From Nitrincola lacisaponensis (lineage in GTDB: Bacteria > Pseudomonadota > Gammaproteobacteria > Pseudomonadales > Balneatricaceae), in the NCBI RefSeq assembly GCF_000691225.1, contig NZ_JMSZ01000032.1, forward strand, positions 124,001 to 188,000: a stretch of 64,000 nucleotides of DNA, given 5' to 3'. The position numbers and the translations under genes are program-made. A model generated the notes under the pieces. It had not been told where the DNA came from. It ran no database searches and was given only the letters and a program-made list of their open reading frames with translations. Shown here piece by piece: positions 10,701 to 18,773 of this stretch (within the stretch, counting starts at the first letter, position 1; each line of letters starts with the position of its first letter).

Positions 10701-11064
10701 TGTCCTGATTGTGGAAAATAATCCCACTATTTATCAAGTTGTTGAATCTATTGCTAATGAGAAAATAGATTTTGAATTAGCCACTACGTTTAAAGACGCT
10801 AGCGATCGTCTGAGGCTTGAGAGCTTTTCTGCAGTAGTATTGGATACCGATCTGCGTGATGGATCGGTTTTGGATTTACTTCAGATGATCCGTGTTCAGC
10901 AGCCAGATGCGAAGGTAATCATTTGTTATGGCACTGAAATAAGCTCAAAAGAAGCTTGCATGGTTGATTTCATTATACCCAAGTCCAAAATTTCATCGTG
11001 CGAGTTGCTTGATGCGATCAGGGTTCGAATTAAATCATGCAAGGGAAGAGGAGAGTCGGCATGA
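7750..11064 (+). CDS. Hybrid histidine kinase GAF-GAF-PAS x3-HisKA-HATPase-REC
   Basis: A soluble 1104-residue sensor kinase. GAF domains are at about 25-160 (DENRQWFKSRQGL, SFCGHTI) and 195-345, PAS domains at about 355-475, 480-605 and 610-730. HisKA has H748 in SHELRTPLTSI. The ATPase domain (about 850-965) has LLSNAIKFS, DQGPGI and GTGLGL. The C-terminal receiver (about 985-1095) is divergent: the usual acidic pair is an E-N-N stretch (VENN), although an aspartate (D1032) remains at the phospho-site and a K occurs near the end. No membrane segment was seen, so it senses cytoplasmic ligands or redox state. It overlaps genes at both ends (ATGA), placing it in one operon with the HD-GYP, receiver and HPt genes. 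Confidence 0.92.
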   Translation: MMQAPRQPDNEAARHAALQKLRLLDTEAEERFDRLTRLAKHLFSVPIALVSLVDENRQWFKSRQGLDACETGRDISFCGHTIINNAIFEIIDASLDPRFADNPLVSGPPHIRFYAGAPLTTLDGYRIGTLCLIDTKPRQLTAIELSSLRDLADCVEAEVNQIILKKQSQLLSQTQQLSKIITRTQSQFIQEEGQRNKIFHGLLEEVLELTESEYGFIGEVLYNDESIPYLKIYNMSNITWDQGTHALYQSKVIQGLEFTNLNTLFGAVITTGEPVIANDPHNDPRSGGLPEGHLVMHAFLGIPIHCGDKLVAMLGIANRPGGYDQALLDFMRPLTITLGQLVEAARIKQRQQQDECRLSSVIEGTNIGIWEWNVQTGQTIFNERWAEIVGYTLAELQPINIQTWLDLAHPEDLKQSEMMLERHFSGELAYYDVKCRMRHKLGHWVWVHDRGCVMSWTSQGKPLQMFGTHADITEQVLMNDAIDQQRWLYEQILEQSMAGYWDWMLQQGTEYLSLGFKQMFGYDDHEMENRPESWQKIIFQEDLPGVLECFDQHIRSHGQVPFDNTVRYHHKNGSTVWVRCIGKVIEWGPDEQPVRMIGCHIDITDLKQSEQALKLSESRLRGLFELSPIGIALNEFDTGRFVDLNDALLAPTGYTREEFTDLSYMSITPKEYWPEEVLQLEKMEKTGRFGPFEKEYIRKDGSRYPVLLNGMVVYDPSGRKLIWSMIEDISERKRIELMKREFISTVSHELRTPLTSITGALGLLKGGVVCELPESMRDMLEIAHRNSLRLTHLINDLLDMEKIEAGKLQFKMQVQPLMPLIEQALEENRSYGTDRRVGLLLTHYDHSILVRVDSNRLMQILANLLSNAIKFSPEGSEVKISIVKKRNKVVISVTDQGPGIADSFRERIFKKFSQADSSNVREQGGTGLGLAITRELVEAMAGSIGFDSSEGAGSTFWFELPIQDHLESRLFSDELPTSSFNEASVLIVENNPTIYQVVESIANEKIDFELATTFKDASDRLRLESFSAVVLDTDLRDGSVLDLLQMIRVQQPDAKVIICYGTEISSKEACMVDFIIPKSKISSCELLDAIRVRIKSCKGRGESA

Positions 11065-11447
11065 GCAAATTGCAACGAATTCTGTATGTCGAAGATGAAG
11101 TAGATATTCAGACTATTGCGAAATTAGCGTTAGAGGTTCTTGGCGGCTTTACAGTCAAAATATGTTCATCTGGCGAAGAGGCTTTGCGAGAAGCAGATGC
11201 CTTCTCTCCGGATTTATTGCTATTAGATGTCATGATGCCAGGTATAGATGGTCCGAGTACATTGATGGCATTGCGAGCCAGGCCTGCTACTGTCGCGGTA
11301 CCGGTGGTATTTATGACTGCGAAGATGCAACCGGAAGAAGTTGCTTACTATAAATCATTAGGGGCAATCGATGTAATTCCTAAGCCTTTTGATCCAATGA
11401 CACTTGCTAGTCAAGTCAAAAGGAGCTGGAGTCTAAGAAATGAGTGA
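11061..11447 (+). CDS. Stand-alone receiver domain protein (CheY-like)
   Basis: A single receiver domain of 128 residues: acidic residues E11, D12, phospho-acceptor D56 in LLLLDVMMP, and K108 in PKPF. I chose ATG 11061 rather than ATG 11037 because it is preceded by AGAGGAGAG and overlaps the stop of the preceding kinase as ATGA. With no output domain it could be a phosphate shuttle or sink, or could act by protein contact. It overlaps the downstream HPt gene by 8 bases. Confidence 0.9.
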   Translation: MSKLQRILYVEDEVDIQTIAKLALEVLGGFTVKICSSGEEALREADAFSPDLLLLDVMMPGIDGPSTLMALRARPATVAVPVVFMTAKMQPEEVAYYKSLGAIDVIPKPFDPMTLASQVKRSWSLRNE

Positions 11448-11832
11448 TAAACAATATGATGAGATGCGTATCCAGTTAGCGCAGATCCGTCATGACTACC
11501 TTAAACACCTGCCGGAAGAGTTAGCTACCCTTCAGGCGATGGGAGAGAGCTTAGGAGATAGCGAATATGATCTTGATTGCCTAAAAGCGATCTACCAACG
11601 TTTGCATAAACTATCTGGTTCAGGTGGATCGTTTGGTCTGAAAACTCTTAGCGCGGAAGCGAGTAAGCTTGAGCAAAAAGTCAAAGACTTGTTGAGTCAA
11701 TCCTCAGTTCAGCTGGATGCGTCGTTAAAACAACAATTAATATTGGATCTTGCTGCATTAATGAACACGTTAACTCAAGCAGAAGTACCCACTTCAGTTG
11801 TCCCAGTTGATAATCGGCACCCCCCCCGTTAG
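11440..11832 (+). CDS. Stand-alone HPt phosphotransfer protein
   Basis: A 130-residue helical protein with an HPt signature: H56 in LHKLSGSGGSFGL, followed by the conserved small-residue turn. It is in the role that LuxU plays for LuxO, carrying phosphate between hybrid kinase receivers and the terminal regulator. AAGGAG lies upstream of the ATG, which sits inside the end of the receiver gene, so the two are translationally coupled. It is the last gene of the signalling operon. The HPt region resembles the N-terminal HPt of the broken kinase (HNLTGSAGTFGL). Pairing with the sigma-54 regulator at 993 is inferred from position. Confidence 0.88.
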   Translation: MSDKQYDEMRIQLAQIRHDYLKHLPEELATLQAMGESLGDSEYDLDCLKAIYQRLHKLSGSGGSFGLKTLSAEASKLEQKVKDLLSQSSVQLDASLKQQLILDLAALMNTLTQAEVPTSVVPVDNRHPPR

Positions 11833-11921
11833 CCGCATTGGCTAGCGTCTGGTTGGTGAATGATATTCGTCAATATTTTCCCATTTGCATTTCATTCAGT
11901 GGCTGCGTTATGCAAAAAAAA

Positions 11922-11966
11922 CTGCATAATGCAGTGGTGTTGGAAGTAATGGTCTGCAAAATGCTA
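11922..11966. promoter_or_regulatory. LuxO-like enhancer sites upstream of the chemoreceptor
   Basis: A perfect palindrome CTGCATAATGCAG (11922-11934) and a near match CTGCAAAATGCTA (11954-11966). They repeat the CTGCA-N3-TGCAG pattern found upstream of the response regulator gene. The motif plus its right flank (TAATGCAGTGGT) is shared with 912-923. They lie 45-90 bp upstream of the -24/-12 promoter at 12010, a normal distance for sigma-54 enhancers. Confidence 0.55.
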
Positions 11967-12009
11967 ATTAAGTCATAAATGCTAGCGTAATATCACATGA
12001 TTTCTCTAA

Positions 12010-12025
12010 TGGCATGGTTTTTGTA
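12010..12025 (+). promoter_or_regulatory. Sigma-54-like promoter of the Aer-like chemoreceptor
   Basis: TGGCATGGTTTTTGTA matches the -24 element fully (TGGCA) and the -12 element except GT for GC. It shares ATGGTTTTTG with the promoter at 2386. Expected transcription start is near 12035, giving a leader of about 140 nt. The 345-bp intergenic region 11833-12177 holds this promoter, the enhancer sites and a T-rich hairpin element (12087-12163). Confidence 0.55.
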
Positions 12026-12177
12026 TTGTTTTTGTGGGTGCCCCCTAGGGTTCTGATTAAGCAATGATATTTTGCCATGTCCGGTAGGTATCGATTTAGG
12101 AACTGAATCTCTAATAGCCACTATGTTGGGTTAAGAGAACAAGCACGATACCGGGTATTTTTTGGAGAAGTCGAATA

Positions 12178-13767
12178 ATGAAAAAAAACCTGCCAGTTAC
12201 ACAGATAGAGGAAGATTATTCAAGTAATGCTAATATACTCTCTACTACAAATCTTAAAGGTGCAATCACTTATGTGAATGAAGATTTCATTCGTATCAGT
12301 GGCTTTACGGAACATGAGCTGATAGGTAATAACCATAACATGGTGCGGCATCCAGATATGCCACCAGCAGCTTTTGAGCAGTTATGGAACACTGTCAAGG
12401 CTGGCCAATCCTGGATGGGGATGGTTAAAAATCGTTGCAAAAATGGAAATCATTACTGGGTTGATGCGTATGTGACGCCTATCAAAAAAAACGGATCAGT
12501 AGCGGAGTATCAATCCATCCGGCGTAAGCCAGATAGGAAATTTATTGAGCGTGCCGAAAAAATATATCCAGAGCTTATGGATGGTAAAAGTCCCCGGAAG
12601 CTCAGAAAAAATTTACCTTTTATACCTAAGGTCCTGTTGTGGTTAATAGTCCCGGTTGTTACTTTTTTAGGCGCGTCCTTAATTTTTGATAGCCAATCTG
12701 TTCAACTGCCAGTAGCTTTGTTTGGCATAGTTTTGGCTCTTGTCGGTCAGGCATTTTCTTTAAGACCACTGAATTCGGTAATAAAAGTATCAAACAAGGT
12801 TATTGATAACCCGGTTGCACGTTATATATACACCGGAAGAAATGATGAAATTGGCCAAGTGCTTTTGGCAATTAAAGCTTTAGAGTCAGAAACTGCCGGA
12901 CTTATCGGTAGAATAGCTGATTCTGCGAATATTATGATGAATAACTCGAGCAGCCTCGGAGTTGCTGTTGAGCAATCTAGGTCTGGTGTTGAAAAGCAGT
13001 TTGCAGAAACTGATCAGGTTGCCGCAGCTATAAATGAAATGTCTGCAAGTATTCAAGAAGTGGCTGGAAACGCACAAAGCACAGCTATTTCAGCTGAGGA
13101 AGGTAGAAAGCAGGCAGGCAATGGTCGAAAAATTGTTGAAGAAACGGTTTCATCAATAAAGTCTTTAAGAGATGAAATTATTGAAGCAGGTAAAATTATT
13201 GATGAGGTCAAAACAAGTAGTAATGAAATTTCTACAGTCCTTGATGTGATCAATGCGATTGCAGAACAAACGAACCTTCTTGCCTTAAATGCAGCCATAG
13301 AAGCGGCACGCGCCGGGGAAGCCGGGCGAGGTTTTGCTGTTGTTGCTGATGAAGTTCGTTCACTTGCCAGTAGAACAAGAACATCTACCGAAGAAATCAG
13401 GACTATGATTGATCAGCTTCAATCAAATTCCACTAGAGCAGTTGAGGCAATGAATGCGGGAAGAACTCGAACAGAACAGAGTGTAGGTAAGGGTAGTGAA
13501 GCTGTAGAGTCCCTTAATGCGATCTGGATTGCTATTGAAAATATAAACGATATGAGTACTCAAATAGCTGCTGCTGTGGAAGAGCAAAGTGCTGTCGCAG
13601 ATGAAATAAATAGAAGTGTTGTTTTGATCCGGGATATGTCAGAGCAGAATTTAGCTGCAGTGACTACAAGTGCAGATGCCAGTGATAATGTTTTAGGTGT
13701 AGCCACAGGATTCACTGAACTGGCAGATCAATTCTGGTCAAAACAAGGAAAAGAATACAGAGTATAG
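12178..13767 (+). CDS. PAS-containing chemoreceptor, Aer-like
   Basis: An N-terminal PAS domain (about 25-125; [10 protein letters not shown], [13 protein letters not shown]) is of the Aer/FAD-binding type. Two adjacent hydrophobic segments (about 146-195) form a membrane hairpin, followed by HAMP and a methyl-accepting signalling domain with the hairpin-tip motif [19 protein letters not shown]. There is no periplasmic sensor domain, so sensing is cytoplasmic, probably redox or oxygen. Length (529 aa) is close to E. coli Aer (506). GGAG precedes the ATG. Base composition is AT-richer than in the genes further right. The sigma-54 promoter upstream links it to the response regulator at 993. Confidence 0.92.
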   Translation: MKKNLPVTQIEEDYSSNANILSTTNLKGAITYVNEDFIRISGFTEHELIGNNHNMVRHPDMPPAAFEQLWNTVKAGQSWMGMVKNRCKNGNHYWVDAYVTPIKKNGSVAEYQSIRRKPDRKFIERAEKIYPELMDGKSPRKLRKNLPFIPKVLLWLIVPVVTFLGASLIFDSQSVQLPVALFGIVLALVGQAFSLRPLNSVIKVSNKVIDNPVARYIYTGRNDEIGQVLLAIKALESETAGLIGRIADSANIMMNNSSSLGVAVEQSRSGVEKQFAETDQVAAAINEMSASIQEVAGNAQSTAISAEEGRKQAGNGRKIVEETVSSIKSLRDEIIEAGKIIDEVKTSSNEISTVLDVINAIAEQTNLLALNAAIEAARAGEAGRGFAVVADEVRSLASRTRTSTEEIRTMIDQLQSNSTRAVEAMNAGRTRTEQSVGKGSEAVESLNAIWIAIENINDMSTQIAAAVEEQSAVADEINRSVVLIRDMSEQNLAAVTTSADASDNVLGVATGFTELADQFWSKQGKEYRV

Positions 13768-13831
13768 TCCTAGGAAGCCAATATTCACAGGCCTCACTAA
13801 TCCTTTCGATCTGAGTCTCGAGGTAGATGTG

Positions 13832-13861
13832 CAGCACTGACAACGAGAGGTTGCAGTGCTG
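13832..13861. terminator. Hairpin between convergent genes
   Basis: CAGCACTGACAAC, loop GAGAG, then GTTGCAGTGCTG forms a 12-bp stem with one bulged A. It lies between the convergent chemoreceptor and monooxygenase genes. No T-tract follows on either strand, so intrinsic termination is uncertain. Confidence 0.45.
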
Positions 13862-13876
13862 GGCCAGAGCGGTTGG

Positions 13877-14209
13877 TTACCCCGGTAATCCCTCATCCGA
13901 ATAAACACACACGTTCCAGTCGGCTGCCAGGCCATCATCAGCCAGGCAGTAACGCTCGAAGAAGCCGCTGATTTCATCGCGTTGGCAATGGGTTTCGAAG
14001 CTTTGCATATCTTTCCAGATTTCATGGAATACGATGGGAAAGCTGGTGCCTTCGGCGAAGGGGCTTTGGATCTGGCGGGTGACGATGTATTGAATGCAGC
14101 CGTCTTCGCGAAGTGTGTTAGGTTCCAGAGATTGCAGTACGCGAAAGAGTTCTGCTTCTTTGCCTGCTTTAGGCAGGAATTGAGCAGTGCAGTAGACTTT
14201 GGATGACAT
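13877..14209 (-). CDS. ABM-family monooxygenase-like protein
   Basis: A 110-residue single-domain protein with the ABM (antibiotic biosynthesis monooxygenase, YgiN-like) pattern: a first strand with an xAxFLPKxGKExELxxVLxxL helix, EDGCIQY, and a FHEIWKDxQSFExH segment. Members are dimeric ferredoxin-like proteins, some of them quinol monooxygenases. GAGGACC lies upstream of the ATG. It is followed by no cotranscribed gene; upstream on the same strand is the OmpA-like gene 62 bp away. Substrate unknown. Confidence 0.8.
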   Translation of the reverse strand: MSSKVYCTAQFLPKAGKEAELFRVLQSLEPNTLREDGCIQYIVTRQIQSPFAEGTSFPIVFHEIWKDMQSFETHCQRDEISGFFERYCLADDGLAADWNVCVYSDEGLPG

Positions 14210-14271
14210 GTGAGGTCCTCTGTGTTGATAGACGCCTGCTGGGGAGCAGGCGTGGTCGTTAGATGTTCAAT

Positions 14272-15243
14272 TTACTGCAGGTCTACCAATTCGACTCGAC
14301 GGTTGAGCTGTCGTCCGGCTTCATCCCGGTTGCTGGCAATCGGTGCCATCATGCCAGCCCCTGCGGCCTGGAGTCGGGATGCCTGGATGCCATGCTGTGT
14401 TTCGAGGTAGGCCTTGACGGCTTCAGCGCGACCAGAAGAGAGGCGCAGGTTGTAATCAAAGCTGCCCTGGCTGTCAGTATGACCCACGACCAGTAGGCGC
14501 AGATCGGGTTGTTGCTGTAATAGCTTGGCAATTTCATTCAGTGTTTCGGCTGACTCTGGCAAGATTTCGGTGCTGTCAAATGCAAAGTGCAACTGCTGTA
14601 GGGCAACGTGTCCTTGTGTGGTCAGGCTTTGGCTCAATTCATTGGCTTTGAGTGGGTGGTGTTCCATGGCATCGTTCATGGTGGTTGATGTCACCACATC
14701 GAGCACAATGATAGGTAAATTTGTCAGATTGGGCACCATGATCGCAATGCTGGCGAGGATGCTGCCATCCTGTGAACGAGCCAGCAGGTAGCTGGTATCA
14801 GACTCTGATCGTTGAGTTGGCAGTCGAAGGTTCGGGCCCGATGGCAATATCTCATATCGGCCCATAAAATTGATGCCTTTACGATTATCCAGCTCATCGT
14901 CCTGACCACGTCCTTGAAAGAGGATTTCAAAACCGGCGCGTTCGAGTGACTGTTGATAACTTCTGTAAATACGCAAAGTGGGAGTGGGTTCCGTGAATCG
15001 GTACAGAATGCGTAGATGCTCACCTTCCGCCGTTATGGATTCTTCATAGCCTTGATTTCTGATGTGAATGCCGGCCGGAAATCTGTACTCGGCATACTCA
15101 TCGACTTTTTGCCAGGCGATATAGGCACCAGCAATGCGTTCTATCAGTGGGTGGTCGCCCGATCCTTCGACGTCTTCGTGGCTTAGTGCGGGGCTTGCCA
15201 GTGCCATGAGTGAAAGAATGGCGAATACTTTAAGCAGGTTCAA
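14272..15243 (-). CDS. OmpA-family outer membrane/periplasmic protein
   Basis: A signal peptide (cleavage near ALS-HE, residues 20-22) is followed by a unique region of about 175 residues and a C-terminal OmpA peptidoglycan-binding domain (about 205-323). Its FDST..ILPESAETL, VVGHTDSQGSFDYNLRLSSGRAEAV and NRRVEL elements match the family. The unique middle region resembles DUF4892-type sequences found fused to OmpA domains. The gene is 4 bases from the acetyltransferase gene upstream, so the two are probably cotranscribed. Role: envelope anchoring; exact function unknown. Confidence 0.85.
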   Translation of the reverse strand: MNLLKVFAILSLMALASPALSHEDVEGSGDHPLIERIAGAYIAWQKVDEYAEYRFPAGIHIRNQGYEESITAEGEHLRILYRFTEPTPTLRIYRSYQQSLERAGFEILFQGRGQDDELDNRKGINFMGRYEILPSGPNLRLPTQRSESDTSYLLARSQDGSILASIAIMVPNLTNLPIIVLDVVTSTTMNDAMEHHPLKANELSQSLTTQGHVALQQLHFAFDSTEILPESAETLNEIAKLLQQQPDLRLLVVGHTDSQGSFDYNLRLSSGRAEAVKAYLETQHGIQASRLQAAGAGMMAPIASNRDEAGRQLNRRVELVDLQ

Positions 15244-15247
15244 AAGA

Positions 15248-15748
15248 TTAACTCCCTATTAGCTTTTGATAAAACACCAGATCCAGCCAGCGATCAAACT
15301 TGTAGCCTACTTGTGGCAGGCGACCGGTTTCCTGAAAGCCGAGGGACTGGTGGAGTGAGATGCTGGCTGTATTGTCAGCATCGATAGCGCCTATCATACA
15401 GTGGTACTGTTGCGATTGGGCGCGTGTGATGAGGGCCTGCAGCAGGATTTTGCCGAGTCCTTGTCCTCGGGCATCGGGGTGCAGGTAGATCGAGTGCTCT
15501 ACGGTGGTGTTAAAGGCCGGGTAAGGGCGGAAGCGGCCATAGCTGGCAAATCCGAGTAGCTGGCCTTGTGTATCAACGGCACCGATCACCGGCAGGTTGA
15601 GCGCGTGTTTATCGGCAAACCAGCGGTCAATGGTCTGACGGTCCCGGGGCTGGTATTCATAGAGTGCGGTGGTGTTGAGGATGGCGTCGTTAAAAATGGT
15701 CAGAATGGTGTCACCGTGCAGGTCATTCTGGCAGTCAATCAGTTGCAT
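15248..15748 (-). CDS. GNAT N-acetyltransferase, phosphinothricin acetyltransferase-like
   Basis: A 166-residue GNAT protein of the PAT/Bar branch: FNDAILNTTALYEYQPRD near the start, the acetyl-CoA P-loop GQGLGK in motif A, and SLHQSLGFQETGRLPQVGYKF near the end. The family acetylates the amino group of phosphinothricin, methionine sulfoximine or related small amines; the natural substrate here is unknown. It is first in a two-gene unit with the OmpA-like gene. The 240-bp region between it and the divergent gene at 15989 holds no other gene that I can see. Confidence 0.88.
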   Translation of the reverse strand: MQLIDCQNDLHGDTILTIFNDAILNTTALYEYQPRDRQTIDRWFADKHALNLPVIGAVDTQGQLLGFASYGRFRPYPAFNTTVEHSIYLHPDARGQGLGKILLQALITRAQSQQYHCMIGAIDADNTASISLHQSLGFQETGRLPQVGYKFDRWLDLVFYQKLIGS

Positions 15749-15988
15749 GGCGGGTGCTTCCTCTTGTGCTGAGTGCCTCTGCTGTGTGATAGGTGTCAGG
15801 CGGCAAGTCCATGCCGTATAGGGCTGTGGTCGGCAAGTCTCGACCAGTTCTGTGGTTCATCATAAGCCAAGTGTTTGTTTCTTTGTAGCGTTTTTGTTGG
15901 TCTGGGTTTTGCTTGGATGTTAGCGACGGAGAGCCGCTTGTGTATGCGGTCTGTCCAGGAAGCCCATGTCTGAACAGGAGGATAGCAG

Positions 15989-16402
15989 ATGAAAATTGAT
16001 CAGACACATGTGAATCAGGCGCGTACAGGACATCCCGACAGCAGTTCACGGGTAAACAAGTTAACCGCATCTGCCGGTTTTGGCGATCTGCTGGAGCAGA
16101 TGCTACAACCACCACCTCAGCAGCGTGAGTATCCCTCGGCGACCTTGCCGGATGCTGAAGAGCAGTCGAATCTGACAGATGAAGCGAAACTGGAGCAGCA
16201 GCGTGAAGCGGTACGGGAGCAGTTGCTGGCGTTGCTGGATATGACGCCTGCTGAGCGTATCCGTTTTATGTATTTGCAGTCCAAGGGGTTAACGGAAGAG
16301 CAGTTGGCTGATCTGCCGCCTGAAGAGCGTGAGCGTATTGAAGAAGAGATCAAGGCTGAGATACGCCGTCAGATTGGCGGAGATGATCCAATACTGTCCT
16401 GA
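15989..16402 (+). CDS. Conserved-looking hypothetical protein, acidic and helical
   Basis: A 137-residue soluble protein without signal peptide or membrane segment. The first 55 residues are polar and low in complexity (PPPQQREYPS). From about 60 onward it is a highly charged helix (EAKLEQQREAVREQLLALLDMTPAERIRFMYLQ) followed by an LTEEQLADLPPEERERIEEEI segment that could be a small helical hairpin. GGAGGA lies 8 nt before the ATG, so it is probably a real gene. It precedes recQ by 48 bp. No family recognised. Confidence 0.65.
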   Translation: MKIDQTHVNQARTGHPDSSSRVNKLTASAGFGDLLEQMLQPPPQQREYPSATLPDAEEQSNLTDEAKLEQQREAVREQLLALLDMTPAERIRFMYLQSKGLTEEQLADLPPEERERIEEEIKAEIRRQIGGDDPILS

Positions 16403-16450
16403 AGGATTCTCGGATGACAAGCAGACAGGGTTCGCGGATAATACCGCTCC

Positions 16451-18331
16451 ATGATTAATCACGCCGCGTTACTCCAGTCTGCCCGTCAATCACTTGCTGA
16501 AGTCTTTGGCTTTAGTCAGTTTCGCCCACCACAGGAAGAGGTGGTGAGTACCCTGTTGTCCGGTCAGGATGCGTTGGTGGTGATGCCGACAGGTGGCGGT
16601 AAGTCGTTGTGTTATCAGCTGCCCTCTCTGGTTCGTAGCGGTACGGGTATTGTGGTGTCGCCGCTGATCGCGTTGATGCAGGATCAGGTGAGCGCACTGT
16701 CTCAGTTGGGCATTCGGGCGGGCTGCCTGAATTCATCCATTCCGTTGGAGCAGTTGCAGGCGACGGAACAGCAGTTGCTGACCGGGCAGTTGGATTTGCT
16801 CTATGTCGCGCCTGAACGTCTGTTGCAACCCCGAACCCTGAATCTGTTACAGCGCACGGAAATTGCGTTGTTTGCGATAGACGAAGCGCATTGTGTGTCT
16901 CAGTGGGGGCATGATTTCCGTCCGGAGTATATGCAGCTGGATCAGCTGGCATCGCTGTTTCCCGGAGTGCCTCGGGTGGCCTTAACGGCAACTGCCGATG
17001 CGCGGACGCGAGATGAAATCGTGGCACGTTTGGCGCTCACCAATGCACGCTTGTTTGTGCAGGGGTTTGACCGTCCGAATATTCGTTACCGCATAGGGCA
17101 GAAGGAGAAGGCACGCGAGCAGCTGTTGCGTTTTATCCGCAGTGAGCATGAGCAGGATGTTGGCGTGGTCTATTGCCTGTCACGCAAGCGGGTGGAGGAA
17201 ACGGCTGCCTGGCTGTGTGACAAGGGGTTTAATGCCTTGCCCTATCATGCCGGGCTGTCTGCGGAGTTACGTCAGCATCACCAGCACCGTTTTTTGACTG
17301 AAGAACCGATTATTATGGTGGCGACCATTGCGTTTGGCATGGGGATCGATAAGCCCAATGTCCGCTTTGTGGCACACTTTGATCTGCCGCGCTCGATTGA
17401 GGCCTATTATCAGGAAACCGGACGTGCCGGGCGTGATGGGCTGCCCGCTGATGCCTGGATGGTGTATGGCCTTCAGGATGTGCTGTTTCTGCGGCAGATG
17501 CTGGAAAGCTCTCAGGCCGAAGACCGCTATAAACAGGTTGAGCGTCAGAAGCTTGAGGCGATGCTGGGGTTGTGTGAGATCACCACCTGTCGGCGTCAGG
17601 TGTTGCTGAGTTATTTTGGCGAACCGGATCATCCCCCCTGTGGTAATTGTGATACCTGTCTGGAACCTGTGCCGGTCTGGGATGGTACCGAAGCGGCACG
17701 AAAAGCCCTGTCGGCGGTGTATCGCAGCGGTCAGCGTTTTGGTGTCAATCATGTGGTGGATATTCTGCTGGGCCAGGAAACGGAGAAGGTGCTGCAGAAT
17801 CAGCATCAGCGCCTGAGTACGTTTGGGATTGGCAAAGAGCTGGATCGGAATCAGTGGCGTTCGGTATTTCGGCAGTTGGTGGCGCGTGGTTATCTGCGTG
17901 TTGATGCGGAAGGGCACGGGGTGCTGTTGTTGAACGACAGTTGTCGGGCGGTGCTGCGGGGTGATGAGTCCTTGCAGTTGCGCAAAGACCCGCGTGTGCC
18001 TTCAGGTAAGGGGCACACTGATTTTCGCAGTGCTGCACGGCGTGATCGTACTAATCCGGCGATGCGTCGTCTGGACCCCGCCGAGGAACGCTTGTGGGAA
18101 GATTTACGCGCGCTGCGTAAACGTCTGGCACAGGAGCAGGATGTTCCGCCCTATGTTATTTTCCATGATGCGACCCTGATGGAAATGGTGCTGTACCGGC
18201 CTCAGACAGAGCAGCAAATGCGCAGTCTCAGCGGCATAGGTGAGCGCAAGTTTGATCTGTATGGTGAGGCTTTTCTGGATCTGATTGAAGAGCATCAGAC
18301 AGCACCGGGCCAGTGGGTCAGACCCGCCTGA
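16451..18331 (+). CDS. recQ: ATP-dependent DNA helicase RecQ
   Basis: A 626-residue superfamily 2 helicase. It has the N-terminal RecQ motif 0 ([14 protein letters not shown]), Walker A (MPTGGGKS), DEAH box with the RecQ aromatic loop ([18 protein letters not shown]), motif VI ([12 protein letters not shown]), the RecQ-C zinc cysteines (CEITTCRR...CGNCDTC), a winged helix and a C-terminal HRDC domain (about 540-620). It unwinds DNA 3' to 5' in recombination and replication-fork repair. Length is close to E. coli RecQ (609). Its stop overlaps the start of the next gene (TGATG). Confidence 0.97.
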   Translation: MINHAALLQSARQSLAEVFGFSQFRPPQEEVVSTLLSGQDALVVMPTGGGKSLCYQLPSLVRSGTGIVVSPLIALMQDQVSALSQLGIRAGCLNSSIPLEQLQATEQQLLTGQLDLLYVAPERLLQPRTLNLLQRTEIALFAIDEAHCVSQWGHDFRPEYMQLDQLASLFPGVPRVALTATADARTRDEIVARLALTNARLFVQGFDRPNIRYRIGQKEKAREQLLRFIRSEHEQDVGVVYCLSRKRVEETAAWLCDKGFNALPYHAGLSAELRQHHQHRFLTEEPIIMVATIAFGMGIDKPNVRFVAHFDLPRSIEAYYQETGRAGRDGLPADAWMVYGLQDVLFLRQMLESSQAEDRYKQVERQKLEAMLGLCEITTCRRQVLLSYFGEPDHPPCGNCDTCLEPVPVWDGTEAARKALSAVYRSGQRFGVNHVVDILLGQETEKVLQNQHQRLSTFGIGKELDRNQWRSVFRQLVARGYLRVDAEGHGVLLLNDSCRAVLRGDESLQLRKDPRVPSGKGHTDFRSAARRDRTNPAMRRLDPAEERLWEDLRALRKRLAQEQDVPPYVIFHDATLMEMVLYRPQTEQQMRSLSGIGERKFDLYGEAFLDLIEEHQTAPGQWVRPA

Positions 18332-18747
18332 TGGAAGTCGGTTTACTGGCGCTGTTTGTCAGCGCATTTATCTCGGCAACCCTGTTGCCCGGCGGCTCGG
18401 AAGCGCTGTTGGCCTGGATGGTACACCAGGGTGAATATCCTGTTGCTCAACTGATTGCCAGTGCGACCCTCGGGAATGTGCTGGGCAGCCTTGTAACCTT
18501 TGGTATGGGGGCCTTGCTCCGGCTGCGCTATCCGCTGAAAACACTGGATAAGCCGCAACATCAGCGTGCAAAACGCTGGATTGAGCAGTATGGCGCGGTG
18601 GCGTTGATAATGGCCTGGTTGCCGATTGTGGGTGATCCGTTGTGTTTTGTGGCCGGTTGGCTTGGGGTGCGCGTTAGCCTCAGTATCGTCTGTATCGCGC
18701 TGGGCAAGTTATTGCGTTATCTTGTGGTGGCTGGTCTGTTTATGTAA
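18331..18747 (+). CDS. YqaA-like inner membrane protein (DedA/SNARE-associated family)
   Basis: A small integral membrane protein of 138 residues with about four hydrophobic segments. The ATLLPGGSEALL motif near the start and the WLPIVGDPLCFVAGWL motif near the end are typical of the YqaA branch of the DedA superfamily, which is linked to lipid and envelope homeostasis. I chose ATG 18331 (overlapping the recQ stop as TGATG) over GTG 18313, which would add six polar residues from the recQ reading region. Confidence 0.88.
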   Translation: MEVGLLALFVSAFISATLLPGGSEALLAWMVHQGEYPVAQLIASATLGNVLGSLVTFGMGALLRLRYPLKTLDKPQHQRAKRWIEQYGAVALIMAWLPIVGDPLCFVAGWLGVRVSLSIVCIALGKLLRYLVVAGLFM

Positions 18748-18773
18748 GAGAGGCGTTTAGAAGGAACCTGGCC

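Noticed and set aside
12026-12177. Canonical Vibrio-type Qrr RNA
   Set aside because: No recognisable conserved Qrr core; only promoter logic and a hairpin with T-run are seen.
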